A stretch of DNA of 64,000 nt, taken from the NCBI GenBank assembly GCA_034670405.1, contig JAXDDX010000050.1, positions 1,042,501-1,106,500 on the forward strand. The letters run 5' to 3'. Source of the DNA: Hoplostethus atlanticus. Lineage: Eukaryota; Chordata; Actinopteri; Trachichthyiformes; Trachichthyidae. The notes beneath the pieces were generated by a model. The model had not been told where the DNA came from, did no database searches, and was given only the letters and a program-made list of their open reading frames with translations. The position numbers and the translations under genes were made by a program. Positions 28,673 through 40,559 of this stretch are shown here, one piece after another (positions within the stretch are counted from its first letter, which is position 1; the number at the start of each line of letters is the position of its first letter).

Positions 28673-28988
28673 CAGGAAGAACAAATAAAACTTATTCAAG
28701 GTATTCTGCAATACGATTCATATCAAAGTGTTCTCTGTAATGGTTCCATTTAATGGTTGTGAATAAACACCACCATAGTGGTAGGATGGTAGTGAAGCTG
28801 TAGGGTTTGTTGTCACTCCTCTCTCTGTCACAGTGATGGAGTGTCTGTCTGACAGGTGCTGTGATTTTGCTGACCCCATTGTATTCAAACAACACAGGCT
28901 CCTCACACAGGAAGAGCAGCGGAAACAATGGTGCAGGTGAGTATGGAAGCAGTTTGCCCTCAAGGGCTGCCCACCTGAGGGTTTAAAG

Positions 28989-28989
<1 letters not shown>

Positions 28990-29037
<48 letters not shown>
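28990..29037. repeat. (GT)n microsatellite
   Basis: Uninterrupted GT run of about 24 units. Confidence 0.96.
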
Positions 29038-29039
<2 letters not shown>

Positions 29040-29710
29040 TTCATTTCGATGTGATTTATGTGCTTTTGGAACATTGGTGTACAGTGTGTCTTTCCTAGTT
29101 GTATTGCCTCACCACTAGAGGGTGTCCACCTTATGGACACGAGTGAACTTATGGACCTGTGAACCTGTGAACCCTAATAGTGTACCGGTGGATTGGAGAT
29201 TCCCTACCTGTGCTTCTCACATTCCCTGTACTTATAAAGAAACATAATAATATGTTTCATATTAAGATGTCTTAAGCCTCTCTCTTTTTCTTGCTACATT
29301 CACGTCCCATGAGAATTCTAACACCGTGCATCTTCTTTGTCGACGGTGCAGGTGTTATACCATGATCCTCATGAGGGATTGCTCTGTACCATCCTGGATT
29401 ATCAAGTAGGGGAACATGTGTTAAGGTCAGCAGTGCCTGCCTGTCATTATTTGCGGATTAGTGCTGGCCTGCGCTCCCTTTGATGTGGACATCTTTCACA
29501 CTTCCGTCTTATTGAGCTCTAGGGAGCAGTGAAGGGAACAGAAACCGACAATGGACTGAAGTGGAAGAGGCAGGAGTCATTTTCAGCTTTGTCTTGAGCT
29601 GCAGGAAAACTTCCTGTAATGAGGTAGGTAAAACATCATGGCAATTATCACTGCATATGTGAGCAATCACCTGAAAGGTGCTTACCACACATAAAAATGC
29701 ACAAATCACT

Positions 29711-29751
29711 CCCCCCCCCCCCCCTCACACACACACACACACACACACACA
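29711..29751. repeat. poly-C plus (CA)n microsatellite
   Basis: Fourteen C residues (29711-29724) pass through a T into a CA run that ends at 29751, then a GA-rich stretch. Confidence 0.93.
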
Positions 29752-30289
29752 GAAGAGAGAGAGAAGTTACACTCCCTTGGTGATCATGTGGGTTGTACTG
29801 CCCTCTGCAGGAATCAGTAAATAGTAGGTATGAAAAGCAGCAGTATACAGAACTACTCCAGACATTTTTTTTGAACAGTATAATATAACCTCAAATTATC
29901 ATAACTAGAGATAACTAATAACCACAGTATGCAACTGGCTAGTTTTAAACCTTCTATCTTTGGGGTTGAGTCTGTTTTTGGGTATTCCACCGAGCCAGTC
30001 TTCATGGCATGGCCAGCGCATGGCTGAGTGAGCCACCTTGGAGCGGCTAACACAAGGCCTCTTTCACGCAGAGCAACTCCAGAGGCATATGAGGGCACTC
30101 TGTGTTCCACCCCAACCGCAGGATTTATTTACCTTCCAAAGAGGGGCGGCCAGTAAGAGGAGAGGGAGTGTGCAAAGAGAAAGGTAGGGGTGCAGAGGGC
30201 ATAAAGGTGGGGGCAGTCTGCAGGGTGGGGAGGTGGGGAGATGAGGGAATTTGTATGGTGAGGTGCCCTGAGATAGACAGAGGACATCA

Positions 30290-30515
30290 GTGTTCCTGTC
30301 AATAAATCTCACATTGTATCATCTAAAACACCCAGGGATACCATTGGTATACAGAGGCAATTACACAGACAAAGTCATGCAGACATGCACTGACATAAAA
30401 TACAAAAATATGTTCAGTCTCAGATAGCCATGAATCAATTTGTTGATCTTTCCAAAAGCAACAACGGTGTGTCCAAATCTCCTAGTGTAAGAAGCTGAGG
30501 TGGGATAGATGTTTT
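30290..30515. repeat. diverged direct duplicate, copy B
   Basis: Second copy of the block at 28461-28672, same orientation, about 1.8 kb downstream. By eye, similarity is high in the first 100 bases and in the last 40, with an added segment between. Old local duplication or two copies of an unnamed repeat family are both possible. Confidence 0.7.
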
Positions 30516-32377
30516 AGAGAGAGGAGGGATAGGGTAGGGGGCCAGAGAAGGCAGATAAGGGGGGTGGTTTCCTGTTTCCCTGGCCCTCTCCCTTCCCTTC
30601 CACAGCATACAGCAGAGTCATTCAATCTGTGTGCATGCACGCACATATGTGCATCTGTTGGTACAGTAGTTTGAAGTTTGAAGTTGAAGGCACAATATAA
30701 GCATGTACCTATTCAACCTTTCAAATCTTTGTTTGCAACAAACTCTGAGTCATTTTTGTTTTTGTATTAGAATTAGAAAGAGCTTGGTTTGATGTATTTA
30801 AGTATTTGAAGCAAATGATTTTCTTTCAACATATTTGAAAAATCCTTTTGAGAAAACGAGAGAAGTATACTGCATTACAATCATTTAATAATTATTTATA
30901 TAATTATTTAAAATATTAAGTTAAATAAGTGAAATAAGTGAAATAAGTTAAAAGTTATTTCAAAGAATCAAATCCCAATATTCATGATTTACTTTTCAAA
31001 TTTACTAATACTACTCCAGTGGCAAAGAAGTAGCGCGTAGAAATGTTTGTCGATGTGTGGGCTCCACCCATTGGCCAGGTGGAGTCATGACCTCACAGTG
31101 ATCAAGCACACCTTTATTTGGCAATTGAACTGATGTGTAATGTCGTCGTTCATGTTTATCCACTTGACATGTTTGTAACTCTAAAAATTACAAGCATACA
31201 GTTAAAATGTGTCTTTGGGCCTGTCAGTGGCAACATTTAAAATTTCCATTCCATTTCCATTCCATTCTTTATATATATTGCCATGGAAACATCTGCAGCT
31301 TTTCACTCAGTATGTTGTTACGGGGATATCAAGCATCAGGGAAATGATCTGGCAGCAAATCGCCCTGACCAGCAGCTGCAAACCGCTTTCCTTCTGCTGG
31401 GGCGTGAAACAAGAGAGAAAGAATGCAAACTTGAATGGACTCCCTGTTTCGGCCTATTTTCTATGTTCTGGTTATTCCCACTCAGCCTTTTGGGGATCCC
31501 TAGCAACAGAATGCATTGGAAAATGGATAATGCAACAGACTAAACAGTCCCACATAAATCCTCATTTTCTCCATGCCTCCCCAAGCCTTTCAGGCCTTGA
31601 AAAACGTATACATCTACGGGCCTTGGATGTCTGAATGTATTGCTTTAGTACAAAGTGATAAAAAGGAAGAAGCATATTTGTGAAATCTTCCAATGGAGGA
31701 GAAATGCTGTAATGTGTAACGTGTGCTGGTATATATTCAGACATTAGACTGAAGGGAAATGCCAAGAGGAACAAACAGGAAGTCATAATTGCCCCTACTC
31801 TCTCTTGGTAGTGATCTGCACCCACAGATAGGACATGCTGCCAATGTGGTTGGTTTATAGTGGAAATCTAGCAAAGCATTCACACCAAAGTTCAAATCTA
31901 ACATGCATTTTCATCCATCTTCCAAGGAATTTTATAAAAGCAAGTAAATAAAATAAAAAATAAATAAAAAACATCACACATACCCACAACAGATCACTTT
32001 AGAGATGAAAATACAAATGCACACACAAACACAAAATATACAAATTCAGTTCATAACATAATGAGAATACCATAAACACAAGTGCCTGTGTTGTTAAAAC
32101 ATTTCCTCTACATCCTCCCGTTCCATTTCCTCCCCCAGGGCAGTCGATAGTAGAGGTTTAATACTGTTAACTCTTTAGTTATTCTGATCTGCTGCTGCAA
32201 AACCTGGAGGAGTTGATTTTACCAGTTATCTCAGCAGAATATATCATCTGCTATGGGCTCACCTGGCCACATCTTCAAACCAAATCAAAGTAAACAAGTT
32301 TGGACAAGAGAATATTTTATTCAGTTTGTCAAGCAACCTTTCCAGCCACAGCATTACTGATATACTAAAAGGAGTGT

Positions 32378-32424
32378 AGTCATACATTTTAAAATCATGT
32401 ATGTAGTCATACATTTTAAAATCA
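32378..32424. repeat. short tandem duplication (about 24 bases, two copies)
   Basis: The word TGTAGTCATACATTTTAAAATCA occurs twice head to tail, separated by a few bases. The copies are identical by eye, suggesting recent slippage or duplication. Confidence 0.85.
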
Positions 32425-33783
32425 AGATGATTTTCTTAAGTAAAGTGTTAGATCAAGAATGTTACATGTAACATGAGGAACAATTTATGGTTCTATTTAG
32501 CATGATTGGACTGCTGAAAAACACAATCAAGTGCATAGTGAAGCAGCATTTACAGGTTGAATTTACAAGTGGGTCGCCAAATAGTGATGGCTCCATAAAC
32601 AACTATTTTGCCCACAAACAACCTTTTGAATAATCTTTTGAAAACCTAACACATGTGCTACATCTCTAGCTGCTGAATACCTAGAATCTGTCTTTAGCCC
32701 AGATGTGACTGACAGAGAAAAATAAAGTTGGTAGATGAAAGTGAGAGTAAAAGAGTGACAGTGAGTCATAAAAGTGAGTTTCAACTTGACGCACCCATAA
32801 AACCATCATCACTGTGCTTCTATGTGGACCCCTCCATGACCAACAGTTTGTCCTTTAACTTAATTTACTGACATTCTTTCCCCCTGTAACCCACAGTGGG
32901 TTAGGTTACTCGCTAATACAGCCTGCCACTATGGGTATCTAAATTTGTTCATGCAGACATTACGCCCGTTGTGTTCCAATTCCACTTGCTATTTCACCAT
33001 ATCCTTTTTAGCTTAAATGCTTTAATAGTGAGTCTTGTCAGCTTTCCAATTCTAATGTATTCTTATTATTTATGTCGTCAACATGAAGGCAGTAAAAGCC
33101 CACTGTATGCACCTATGATGCATATCCCATTCCATGAGCAGCACGGCAGTTTCAGCAGTGCCTCAGTCAAGCTGAACATAATGCTGCCATTGAATCAGAT
33201 GCACAGTGCTTACCTTTATATACCATCAAGAGTGAGAGTATGGCTGTGAACCTTTTTCTGGTCTCAGGGGTCAATGGCGCTTTACAGGAGCTTTAAAGCA
33301 ACAGTACCTACATTTCATTTGAATGTTACAGTGAGACCAAACTTGATTTAATATAACATCTTGAATATTTTTAATATTTGACCTTATTTGACCTCTTTTG
33401 TATGGTACATTGGGATGGCACAAGTGAATTACATTTCAAATGAATTTCTATATATGGCATCTGGTTGAAGACATCAAGATCATATTTTGGTACAGCATAC
33501 TATTAGAAAGATTTGAGATATGGAATATAATTATTGAGATACCATAAAATACAATTTCACATTCACCTCACCTGAGTCAAATGTAAAGCCCTATTAAAGT
33601 AGATCACGTCTAAACTAAACAGATTCTCTGTGCATTCTACCAAAGGCCTAGTCTAGTGCATATCTACAAAAAATACAAAAGCGTTTAGCACTAACCTCAT
33701 AAACCATATGAACTGAAACATACTATCTCCCTTCCTTCTTGTATCTGTGTTTCTATCTCTCTCACTCTCTAGCTCTCTCTCGT

Positions 33784-33784
<1 letters not shown>

Positions 33785-33840
<56 letters not shown>
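33785..33840. repeat. (CA)n microsatellite
   Basis: Uninterrupted CA run of about 28 units preceded by a TC-rich stretch. Confidence 0.97.
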
Positions 33841-33841
<1 letters not shown>

Positions 33842-34189
33842 CAATTTCACTGTCAAGGTACAGTTAAGCCCTGAAATTTGAATCTAAACATGATCTACTA
33901 TCAATAAAATATTATATGCTATAATAATGTAATAATCTCTTACAAGCCATCTATGCTTATTTCATTCATATGAAATATAAACTGTGACATATAAGCTTGA
34001 ATATTAGCCTCTCCAGCAAACACAATTATACTTTTTTCAAGTGACATGTTCATTATTAAAGTAATAATAATAATAAACGTTTTATATAAATAAATGTCCA
34101 TTCTGTTACTCTCAATGCCCAACTGATCTTGTACAATAGTGATTCAACCTATACCCAGTTCATGAAAGCTTATGAGCGGGTAGGTCTTT

Positions 34190-34320
34190 CCCGGGAGAAA
34201 TCCTCTGGCGCACAGGAAGTGATATGTTTTACGTTTACAGAAGCAGCAACAGCAGTTTGTTTAGAATAAACAGAAGAACTGAGTAGTTAGCATGAGCAGT
34301 GTTAGCCACCATGGCTTAAC
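34190..34320 (+). promoter_or_regulatory. promoter-like stretch with ETS word (weak)
   Basis: Contains ACAGGAAGTGA, an ETS-family consensus word, at about 34211-34221. About 90 bases downstream is GCCACCATGG, a textbook start context, but the reading frame closes two codons later. The flank at 34640-34740 carries GCTAACGTTA-type words. No transcript can be assigned; it may instead be part of an unnamed repeat. Confidence 0.15.
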
Positions 34321-35371
34321 AGACAAAGAAAAAAGCACAACCTACATAAACTCAAACTTCATCAAAGGAAAATCCAAGGAAAATTAAATAGATTAATTGG
34401 CAAGGCAAGTATGCTAAAAAGGAAAGTGTCTCTGAGCCAAAACTAGAGTGAACATCATTGCCGTTGCAAGATGAAAAGAACTCCAAGATGAGGAGGGACT
34501 GAGGAGGGACTGAGGAGCGATGCAAATGTGGCTATTTTTCTACTACTGAGTAGAAAGTTGCAAGTTAGCCAAGTTTTGAAAAACTTATTATTAAAAAACG
34601 TTTCACAGTTAATATAATGGCAAACTCTTTAGCTCGGTTTTGTCAGTTTGGCGGCAGCTCGGTTTAGCGATAGCTCGGTTAGCTGGTTAAAAGTACTAAC
34701 GTAGGTATATTGCTAACGTTACTGTAAGCAGTCGCTGTTGTTTGTCGATATTATTGGTTGAGTATTTGCTTGCGGCAATTGAGTTAAATAATGTTGTAAT
34801 AATGTAATTAAGCAGTTATCACACGTTTCATATATTTATATAGTGTAGATATTACCGTCTCAGTTGACACGGTTGCTCTCACACCAGTTGAAATGCTGTT
34901 GTTCTGTTATTTGTAGTCGCTTCACAGCTCATGCTTGTTTGTTTGGGTTGTGAGAGCTGCTGTCAGTCCGTTGACATCACAGTGCTGGTGACACTGTTGC
35001 ACAGTGATCACTGGGAAATGCAGTGCAAAATCCCTAGGCAATGACCGCTTATGACCAAAGGTGTCGCCAAAATCAATTAAAACAAGAATCTCACTGATTA
35101 TCACTTTAAAATGTTCAAATGCATGATTTAGCGCAAAGGTTATCCCTTATGATTCCTTGAGGCACATAACTGGTAAGTATGGATAATGTTATATGGCCCA
35201 AACGCCCAGTCACCAGTAAAGCAGTCTGTTTTTGTCTCTTGGCACTAGTCGTTATCATTATTTATCATTAGTTTTGGTCTGTGCAATGCCACAGCAATGG
35301 CACCTCCTGGACACAATCCATCACCTGGAGTATTTTTTTCAACGCTCACAGCTACATGTTTGATACTACTA

Positions 35372-38300
35372 CTATGAGGAGCGAAACGGTTTCTCCTCAA
35401 ACAAGCAGATGGACTTATTGAGCAGTGTCTTTTCATCATCCACAAACCTATACCCAAAAAGCTTCATGGTGGGTCCACACACCTTCTGCACTACCTGAGC
35501 CAGTTTAAAGGGTAAGCTAAACCTCCACTTCTCTACCTGCTCTGAGGAGTTCTTCTGGGTGGAGAAAAACCCGCCAGCTTCCTGTGTGGTTTGGGTGTTA
35601 CTCAGAATCCACTCCCTGGCTTGGGGACTGAATGGTATCCCTGTGAACTTGTACATCTGCTCTGCCTTCTGCATGGGGTAACGGGCTACATCCTCATATC
35701 GCACCAACATGTAGCGTCTCCTCAACCAGTCAGGCCGGCCCAGCCCCACCTCTGCAGCCATCCTAATATGGTCACAGTTTCCTTTCAGCCTCCTCATCTC
35801 GTCGTCATCTTCAGGCACCTGGCCGTCCTGCGCCCAAGCCTTGTACTTGTAGGAGAAAGCCACCATGCGGGACGCTAAGATGGCCCGTGGATCTCTGACC
35901 AGTTGGATCACCCTCACATCCAGGCGAGGGTCCTCTACCATGGGACGTAGCATGTCCAGTTGATGCACACGAACAGCTTTAATGACGCGGTGTCCCTTGG
36001 AGAGGCAGTATTCAGATGCAAGGGTGAAGTTGAGTGGCCCACAACGGCGTGTCTTACAGTGGTACCTGGGCAAAGAGTGAGATAGGTTTTACATAATTAT
36101 CTTGCCATAACAACAATTTTAGTTCCTTTTAAGATTCAAACAACAATATTAACTTCATGAAGTAAAGAGTATATCCAGAGAATTTACCACACCTCTCAAA
36201 AACCGATTTGACCACAGGACTGCAGACAGATTCTGCACAGAGTGATGAACTAGATTCTCTGCGGAACAGAGCTGGGGTGACGTGGTCCTGAGGTGGTGGA
36301 GAGATGAATTTCTCAAGAGGAGAGAAATCACACAGGAAGAGCGCCTGGAGTACGTCCCTGTAGTTTGCCCCCAACACTGTCACGTTAGTGCCACCTGGGG
36401 CCATGGTCAGCGTGCGCTCGACGTGCCACAAAGGCTCAAACAGGTAGAACATGTTCTCGCCGTACTGGTTGAAAAACTCCCCCACAAATGAGGAGCCTGT
36501 TCTTGTGGCGGTCAAGAGCAATACGTGCTTATGGCCACCATTGTAGTTGTAGGTGTCTATATTGTCTACTTCTTCCTCCTCTTGGTCCTCAGAGAGATTG
36601 TAATTCGATTTCATGTCAGTGAGTCTGGAGAGCAGCAGTTTGAGCATGGTCAGGGAGCCATTTTGCGTCGTGTTGTTATAATCCAATGGGGTTTGTGGAG
36701 TCTGCTGGGGTGTCTGTCTCTGGATCAGTTTATCAGAGACCCTGATAAGATACAAAGGCTTGGTTAGCTAAAATTGATTTAATACAGATAATACACTCCT
36801 GAGTCATGTCTTATATTTTTAGTATTTAGATCTTATACAGAGCCACTTACCATGAGTTAAAGCTATAGGTTCTTACTCAAGGACACCTTGACAGGACACA
36901 TGACTGTTGCTGGGAACAAACCTGACACCTGGGACGGTAACTCTAGCCACTAGACTACCCTACCACCTAAACTCTTAGGGGGTAGTTCACAAGGCTTTTT
37001 AGCATCTTTCTTTTTTATTTAGACAGTGGGAAAGTAGCTAGACAGACAGAGTAGGGGACACATAGGACACAGGCAAGGAATCTCTTATGGGATTCAGTCC
37101 TAGGCACCATAAACATGGCAGAAAGAGGCACACTGCTGTGGTGTCTGTCTCTGGATCAGTTTATCAGAGACCCTGATAAGATACAAAGGCTTGGTTAGCT
37201 AAAATTTATTTAATACAGATAATACACTCCTGAGTCATGTCTTATATTTTTAGTATTTAGATCTTATACAGAGCCACTTACCATGAATTAGAGCTATAGG
37301 TTCTTACTCAAGGACACCTTGACAGGACACATGACCGTTGCTGGGAACAAACCTGACACCTGGGACGGTAACTCTAGCCACTAGACTACCCTGCCACCTA
37401 AACTCTTAGGGGGTAGTTCACAAAGCTTTTTAGCATCTTTCTTTTTTATTTAGACAGTGGGAAAGTAGCTAGACAGACAGAGTAGGGGACACATAGGACA
37501 CAGGCAAGGAATCTCTTATGGGATTCAGTCCTAGGCACCATTAACATGGAAAAAGAGGCACACAAGGTCTACAGCATTGGAAAACACACACTCAAAATAA
37601 AATAAAATACCATAAGACTATAGTAATTGCAAAACAAATAAAGAATTACAGCAAATAGCGTATTTAAAACAGCAAGTTAGACACATTTAAAGGCCAGGGA
37701 GTAAAAATAAGTGCTCAGTCTATTTTTAAACGCTTCAGTAGATTCAGCAGATCTAATGCTTTGGGGAAGGTTATTCTACAGTAGCGGAGCTGACACGCAA
37801 AAGCTCTATCACGTCATCATTTGTTTAAGGTGAGACCGTGGAACAGCCAGGAGGGTTCTAGCAACATTGCAGGGGTAATATGATCCCTCTTTTCAGATCT
37901 AAACAGGTGCCTAGCTGCAGCATTTTGGACCAGTTGTAGACGGGAAATGGAAGTTTGGCTAATACAGTGAGTTGCAGTAATCAAGACGGGAGGAAATGAA
38001 TACATGAATAACTTTATAACTCCCTAGTATAGTTTCTTTTTTTAGACAGACAGGAGGAAAGCTGAGAGGGACATACAGCAGGGGAGACACAGGAGACACA
38101 ATTCTGGCAAGTTTGATCCCAGGCAAGCAGGGGCACATGTGGATCAAAAGACGCCTGAACATAGTGGTTATTTCCCCAAGAGGTATCACTCCATCCAAAC
38201 GATTCTCTTGCAATTCTCATTCTCTTACTTGGATAAGATGTTGCTCTCCTTTTCAATGATGACCAGGGCCACAATACAGATGAAGGCTATCGCATACTTG

Positions 38301-38389
38301 GTCTTCATTCTTAAGTCTTTGGTCTGTGACGGGACGTCTAGACAGTCTTTATGTCTTGCAGAAGCCTGCTCACTCAGTTCTCTGGTCAT
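35372..38389 (-). CDS. chst3: chondroitin 6-O-sulfotransferase 1 (carbohydrate sulfotransferase 3)
   Basis: Golgi type II membrane enzyme that transfers sulfate from PAPS to the 6-OH of N-acetylgalactosamine in chondroitin. Three coding exons read on the minus strand: 38389-38229, 36741-36193 and 36065-35372, joined with matching phases (2, 2), give 467 residues; human CHST3 has 479. Residues about 32-45 form the signal-anchor helix ([14 protein letters not shown]). The 5'-phosphosulfate loop [10 protein letters not shown] is at about 131-140 and the 3'-phosphate motif [11 protein letters not shown] at about 293-303. The stem between helix and catalytic domain is acidic and variable. The C-terminal half ([25 protein letters not shown]) follows the human protein closely. 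The start chosen is ATG at 38389, in frame behind an acceptor at 38420/38421; a second in-frame ATG (residue 28) just before the helix could also be used. Fish often have two copies (chst3a, chst3b); I cannot tell which this is. Confidence 0.96.
36703..37133. repeat. 431-base tandem duplication, copy 1 (spans the chst3 exon 2 acceptor)
   Basis: Direct repeat of 431 bases lying head to tail with 37134-37564 and nearly identical by eye (a few substitutions and a small indel). This copy contains the first 39 bases of the second chst3 coding exon (36741-36703), its acceptor and about 390 bases of upstream intron. The intronic part includes a repeat-like stretch (about 36870-36970) of a kind common in fish genomes. 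Confidence 0.93.
37134..37564. repeat. 431-base tandem duplication, copy 2 (decoy acceptor in chst3 intron)
   Basis: Second copy, placed upstream in the sense of chst3 transcription. It carries the same acceptor (AG at 37174-37173) and the same first 39 exon bases, but then runs directly into the intron part of copy 1, with no donor at the original position. If spliced in from the upstream exon the frame would continue for about 24 codons and reach a stop, so it acts at best as a poison exon or decoy. Confidence 0.93.
37680..38040 (-). mobile_element. retroelement fragment (LINE-like, degenerate) in chst3 intron
   Basis: On the minus strand two frame-shifted pieces resemble the C-terminal end of fish LINE ORF2 proteins: [13 protein letters not shown] (about 38005-37962) and [11 protein letters not shown] (about 37940-37908), followed by a degenerate HITP-type word. 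A stop and frameshift separate them, so it is dead. The flanking part (37680-37860) looks like a dispersed fish repeat. Family assignment is from recalled motifs only. Confidence 0.5.
38041..38120 (-). repeat. possible SINE-derived scrap in chst3 intron
   Basis: Purine-rich stretch with the order of words (GACAGACAGGAGG, ACATACAGCAGGGGAGACACAGG, TTTGATCCCAGGCAAGC) seen in tRNA-derived SINE tails of fish when read on the opposite strand. Similar wording occurs in the 431-base duplication around 37020-37100. Weak call. Confidence 0.3.
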
Positions 38390-38419
38390 AGCTTGCCACG
38401 CGGTGGATGAAGCCTCATT

Positions 38420-40559
38420 CTGGAATAAGGAAAGTAGTTGATGAGAAAAGTGTGAAGCAGAAAGGCTGGAAAATAAAACCTGAATATAGTAAAAAAGTAT
38501 GTGATTCCTGGTAATAATGCTAAAAGTACTCCTAGCTTGGTTCTGTACAAAGCTACTACTTGCTACTATGCATCATGCTTCAGTTTTAATACTGTGGACA
38601 CTGTTACATATTGCCATATGGCTGAAGTCATGAGAACCCTTTCATGGATATATGAGGGTAAAGATTAAGCTGAGTGGGAGGACAGTGAAAATGAGAGGTG
38701 ATGATACTCTACATGAAATCATCACACAAGGGAATATGACTCATTTGAATTAGGCTCAAGACATTAGACGTCATCAGAGGAACTGGTGAGAAATAGAAGA
38801 AATAAAATAAACTTACTACCTGATCTCAACTAATAAGGTTTGATGTCAAAACACCCTGAGGGTCAAAACATAATTGCATTCATCTGAAAGTTCAGCAATG
38901 TGAAAGTATACATTCCTTCCAAGAGGAAAGAGAGACAGCGACAGAGAGAGAGCGAGAGAGGGGGCGACTGTGTAAATGTAAACAGAGATGTGTTTCAGTG
39001 CCAGCAGTGGAACATTTCCACATGGCACTGAGTCAAAATGCCCAACGTGTGATTTTGAACAGTTTGAATTAAAAAGTGAAGAGTGATTTGCGCTGTACAT
39101 GAGTATGTGTACTGTTGTTAAATTTCACCTTAGTACAACCCCATTTACAAATGAGAAAGAAAGTATAATCTCTAAGGACAAAAGGTGTGAAGTATAACTT
39201 GCAGCACAAGCAGCAACGCTGATTCCCAAGTGTATTGGTTGTTAAACAGGATGTGCATAGGGCACAGGGCAGGTCTGAGCTTGGTTGGGTCAAAACAATG
39301 TCTTCTGCCTTGCCATGATAGATAAGTTTCCACCCTTTCGGAGTACTGGGTTCTCTGCGAAGGACAAAGGTTATAAGGGTTTACCTGAGTTCAAGACTGT
39401 ATGTATTAGCTGGCCAAAGAAATGTTTTGTCTTACCACTAGTATGCCATATTGCACTTCTCTATGACTCTAGAACAATTGTGCTTCTCTGATATTGGGTT
39501 TTCTTGTCAATTGAAATTAAATGTAACCCAATACAACACAATATTTCTGGATTATCCTTTCTCTGTTTGAAGGTTGTTTTTCACTTCACCGAAAATGAAA
39601 TGTAGACTATGCAAAACATCCCTAACATTTGGACCTGTCAAGAGAGTGAATCATTTCTACAAAGCATATCATTAAGGGAAAAGAAACCGTTTTCAAGCGG
39701 TTGTGGAGTGATTGTGTGCTCTGTAAGTAAATATCACCCAATTATCTGAGCTTAATACGCCATAGCCGTCAAACTGTCAGGCTGAAGCACTTGAGCTGAG
39801 TGCTTTTACATATTCAAGAGTCACTGAAGCATTTGGCAAATCTGACTATCTGCTCAAGCAGAAACACACATCACTCTGTTTATCATCTCACTACAAATTA
39901 CATTAATGGCTGCCTTCAAAGCCTTGAAGCAGCGTCTCATGGAGATGCTGCAGGCTAAACCCCCAATGAAAGTCTTGCTGTTCATCCACGGGTGCAAGTG
40001 TAAACAATTAACTGTTCTGGGCAAATATTGAAAACCATTATGATTTATCTAGGTCTCATCTGTGACATTCATGTGGATTTCATTTATTTTAGCAAAAAAA
40101 ACATACTAATGCAATTTGGAGATAAACAAAAAACTAGTGTGTGTGTGTGTGTGCGTGTGTGCGTGCATGTGCGTGTGTGTGTGAATCTAATAATATGCTA
40201 GTCATTTTAGGGAATGGGGGGATGGGGATGATAATCGGAGCGTCTCCTTTGCCACCGTCCCCACCACTACACATGACTGAACCAAAATGAATGCAGCCTA
40301 ATGAATGCTTCTACACACCATAAATCTGCGGTGCACTAAGAAGATGAGGCTTTCACACTTTCAGCTTTCTCTGGAAAAAAAAAAGGTTATGTGAGCAACT
40401 CAAATCTATCGGAGGAAGCATTATTGATTAGTGGACTAAGACACGACACACACACATACCTCACATTGCGAAATCATCGATTATTATGGTTGATAACTGG
40501 CATCATATGAGGAAACCTGCCGTTTAGGACATCGACAATATGGGGAATTACAATTTAAC
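38420..40559. other. chst3 upstream intron / intergenic DNA
   Basis: No coding sequence seen. A GT/GCGT microsatellite lies at 40137-40182 and a GA-rich run at about 38934-38961. If chst3 has an upstream non-coding exon, this stretch is its first intron: the acceptor of the first coding exon (TTATTCCAG, ending at 38420) is preceded by a pyrimidine-rich tract. Confidence 0.5.
40137..40182. repeat. (GT)n/(GTGC)n microsatellite
   Basis: GT run interrupted by GCGT and GCAT units. Confidence 0.93.

Larger units (their letters stand above)
28400..35371. other. gene desert next to the chst3 3' end
   Basis: No coding exon recognised. It holds a pair of diverged duplicate blocks (28461-28672 and 30290-30515), microsatellites at 28990-29037, 29711-29751 and 33785-33840, and a short tandem duplication near 32378-32424. 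The part nearest the chst3 stop probably contains its 3' untranslated region, but I found no canonical AATAAA on the minus strand that clearly fixes the end. Confidence 0.5.

Noticed and set aside
28718..29140. 140-codon minus-strand frame through a GT repeat
   Set aside because: Its middle is a TH dipeptide repeat produced by the microsatellite, and the flanks are unremarkable.
31209..31634. 141-codon open frame on the plus strand
   Set aside because: No motif or family resemblance, and a second plus-strand frame is also open over the same bases. Considered a chance frame.
35591..35878. 95-codon plus-strand frame over chst3 exon 3
   Set aside because: Antisense shadow of the strongly supported sulfotransferase exon.
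37817..38005. short minus-strand frame as a chst3 coding exon
   Set aside because: Its sequence resembles LINE ORF2 ([10 protein letters not shown]), and chst3 exons 1 and 2 join in phase without it.
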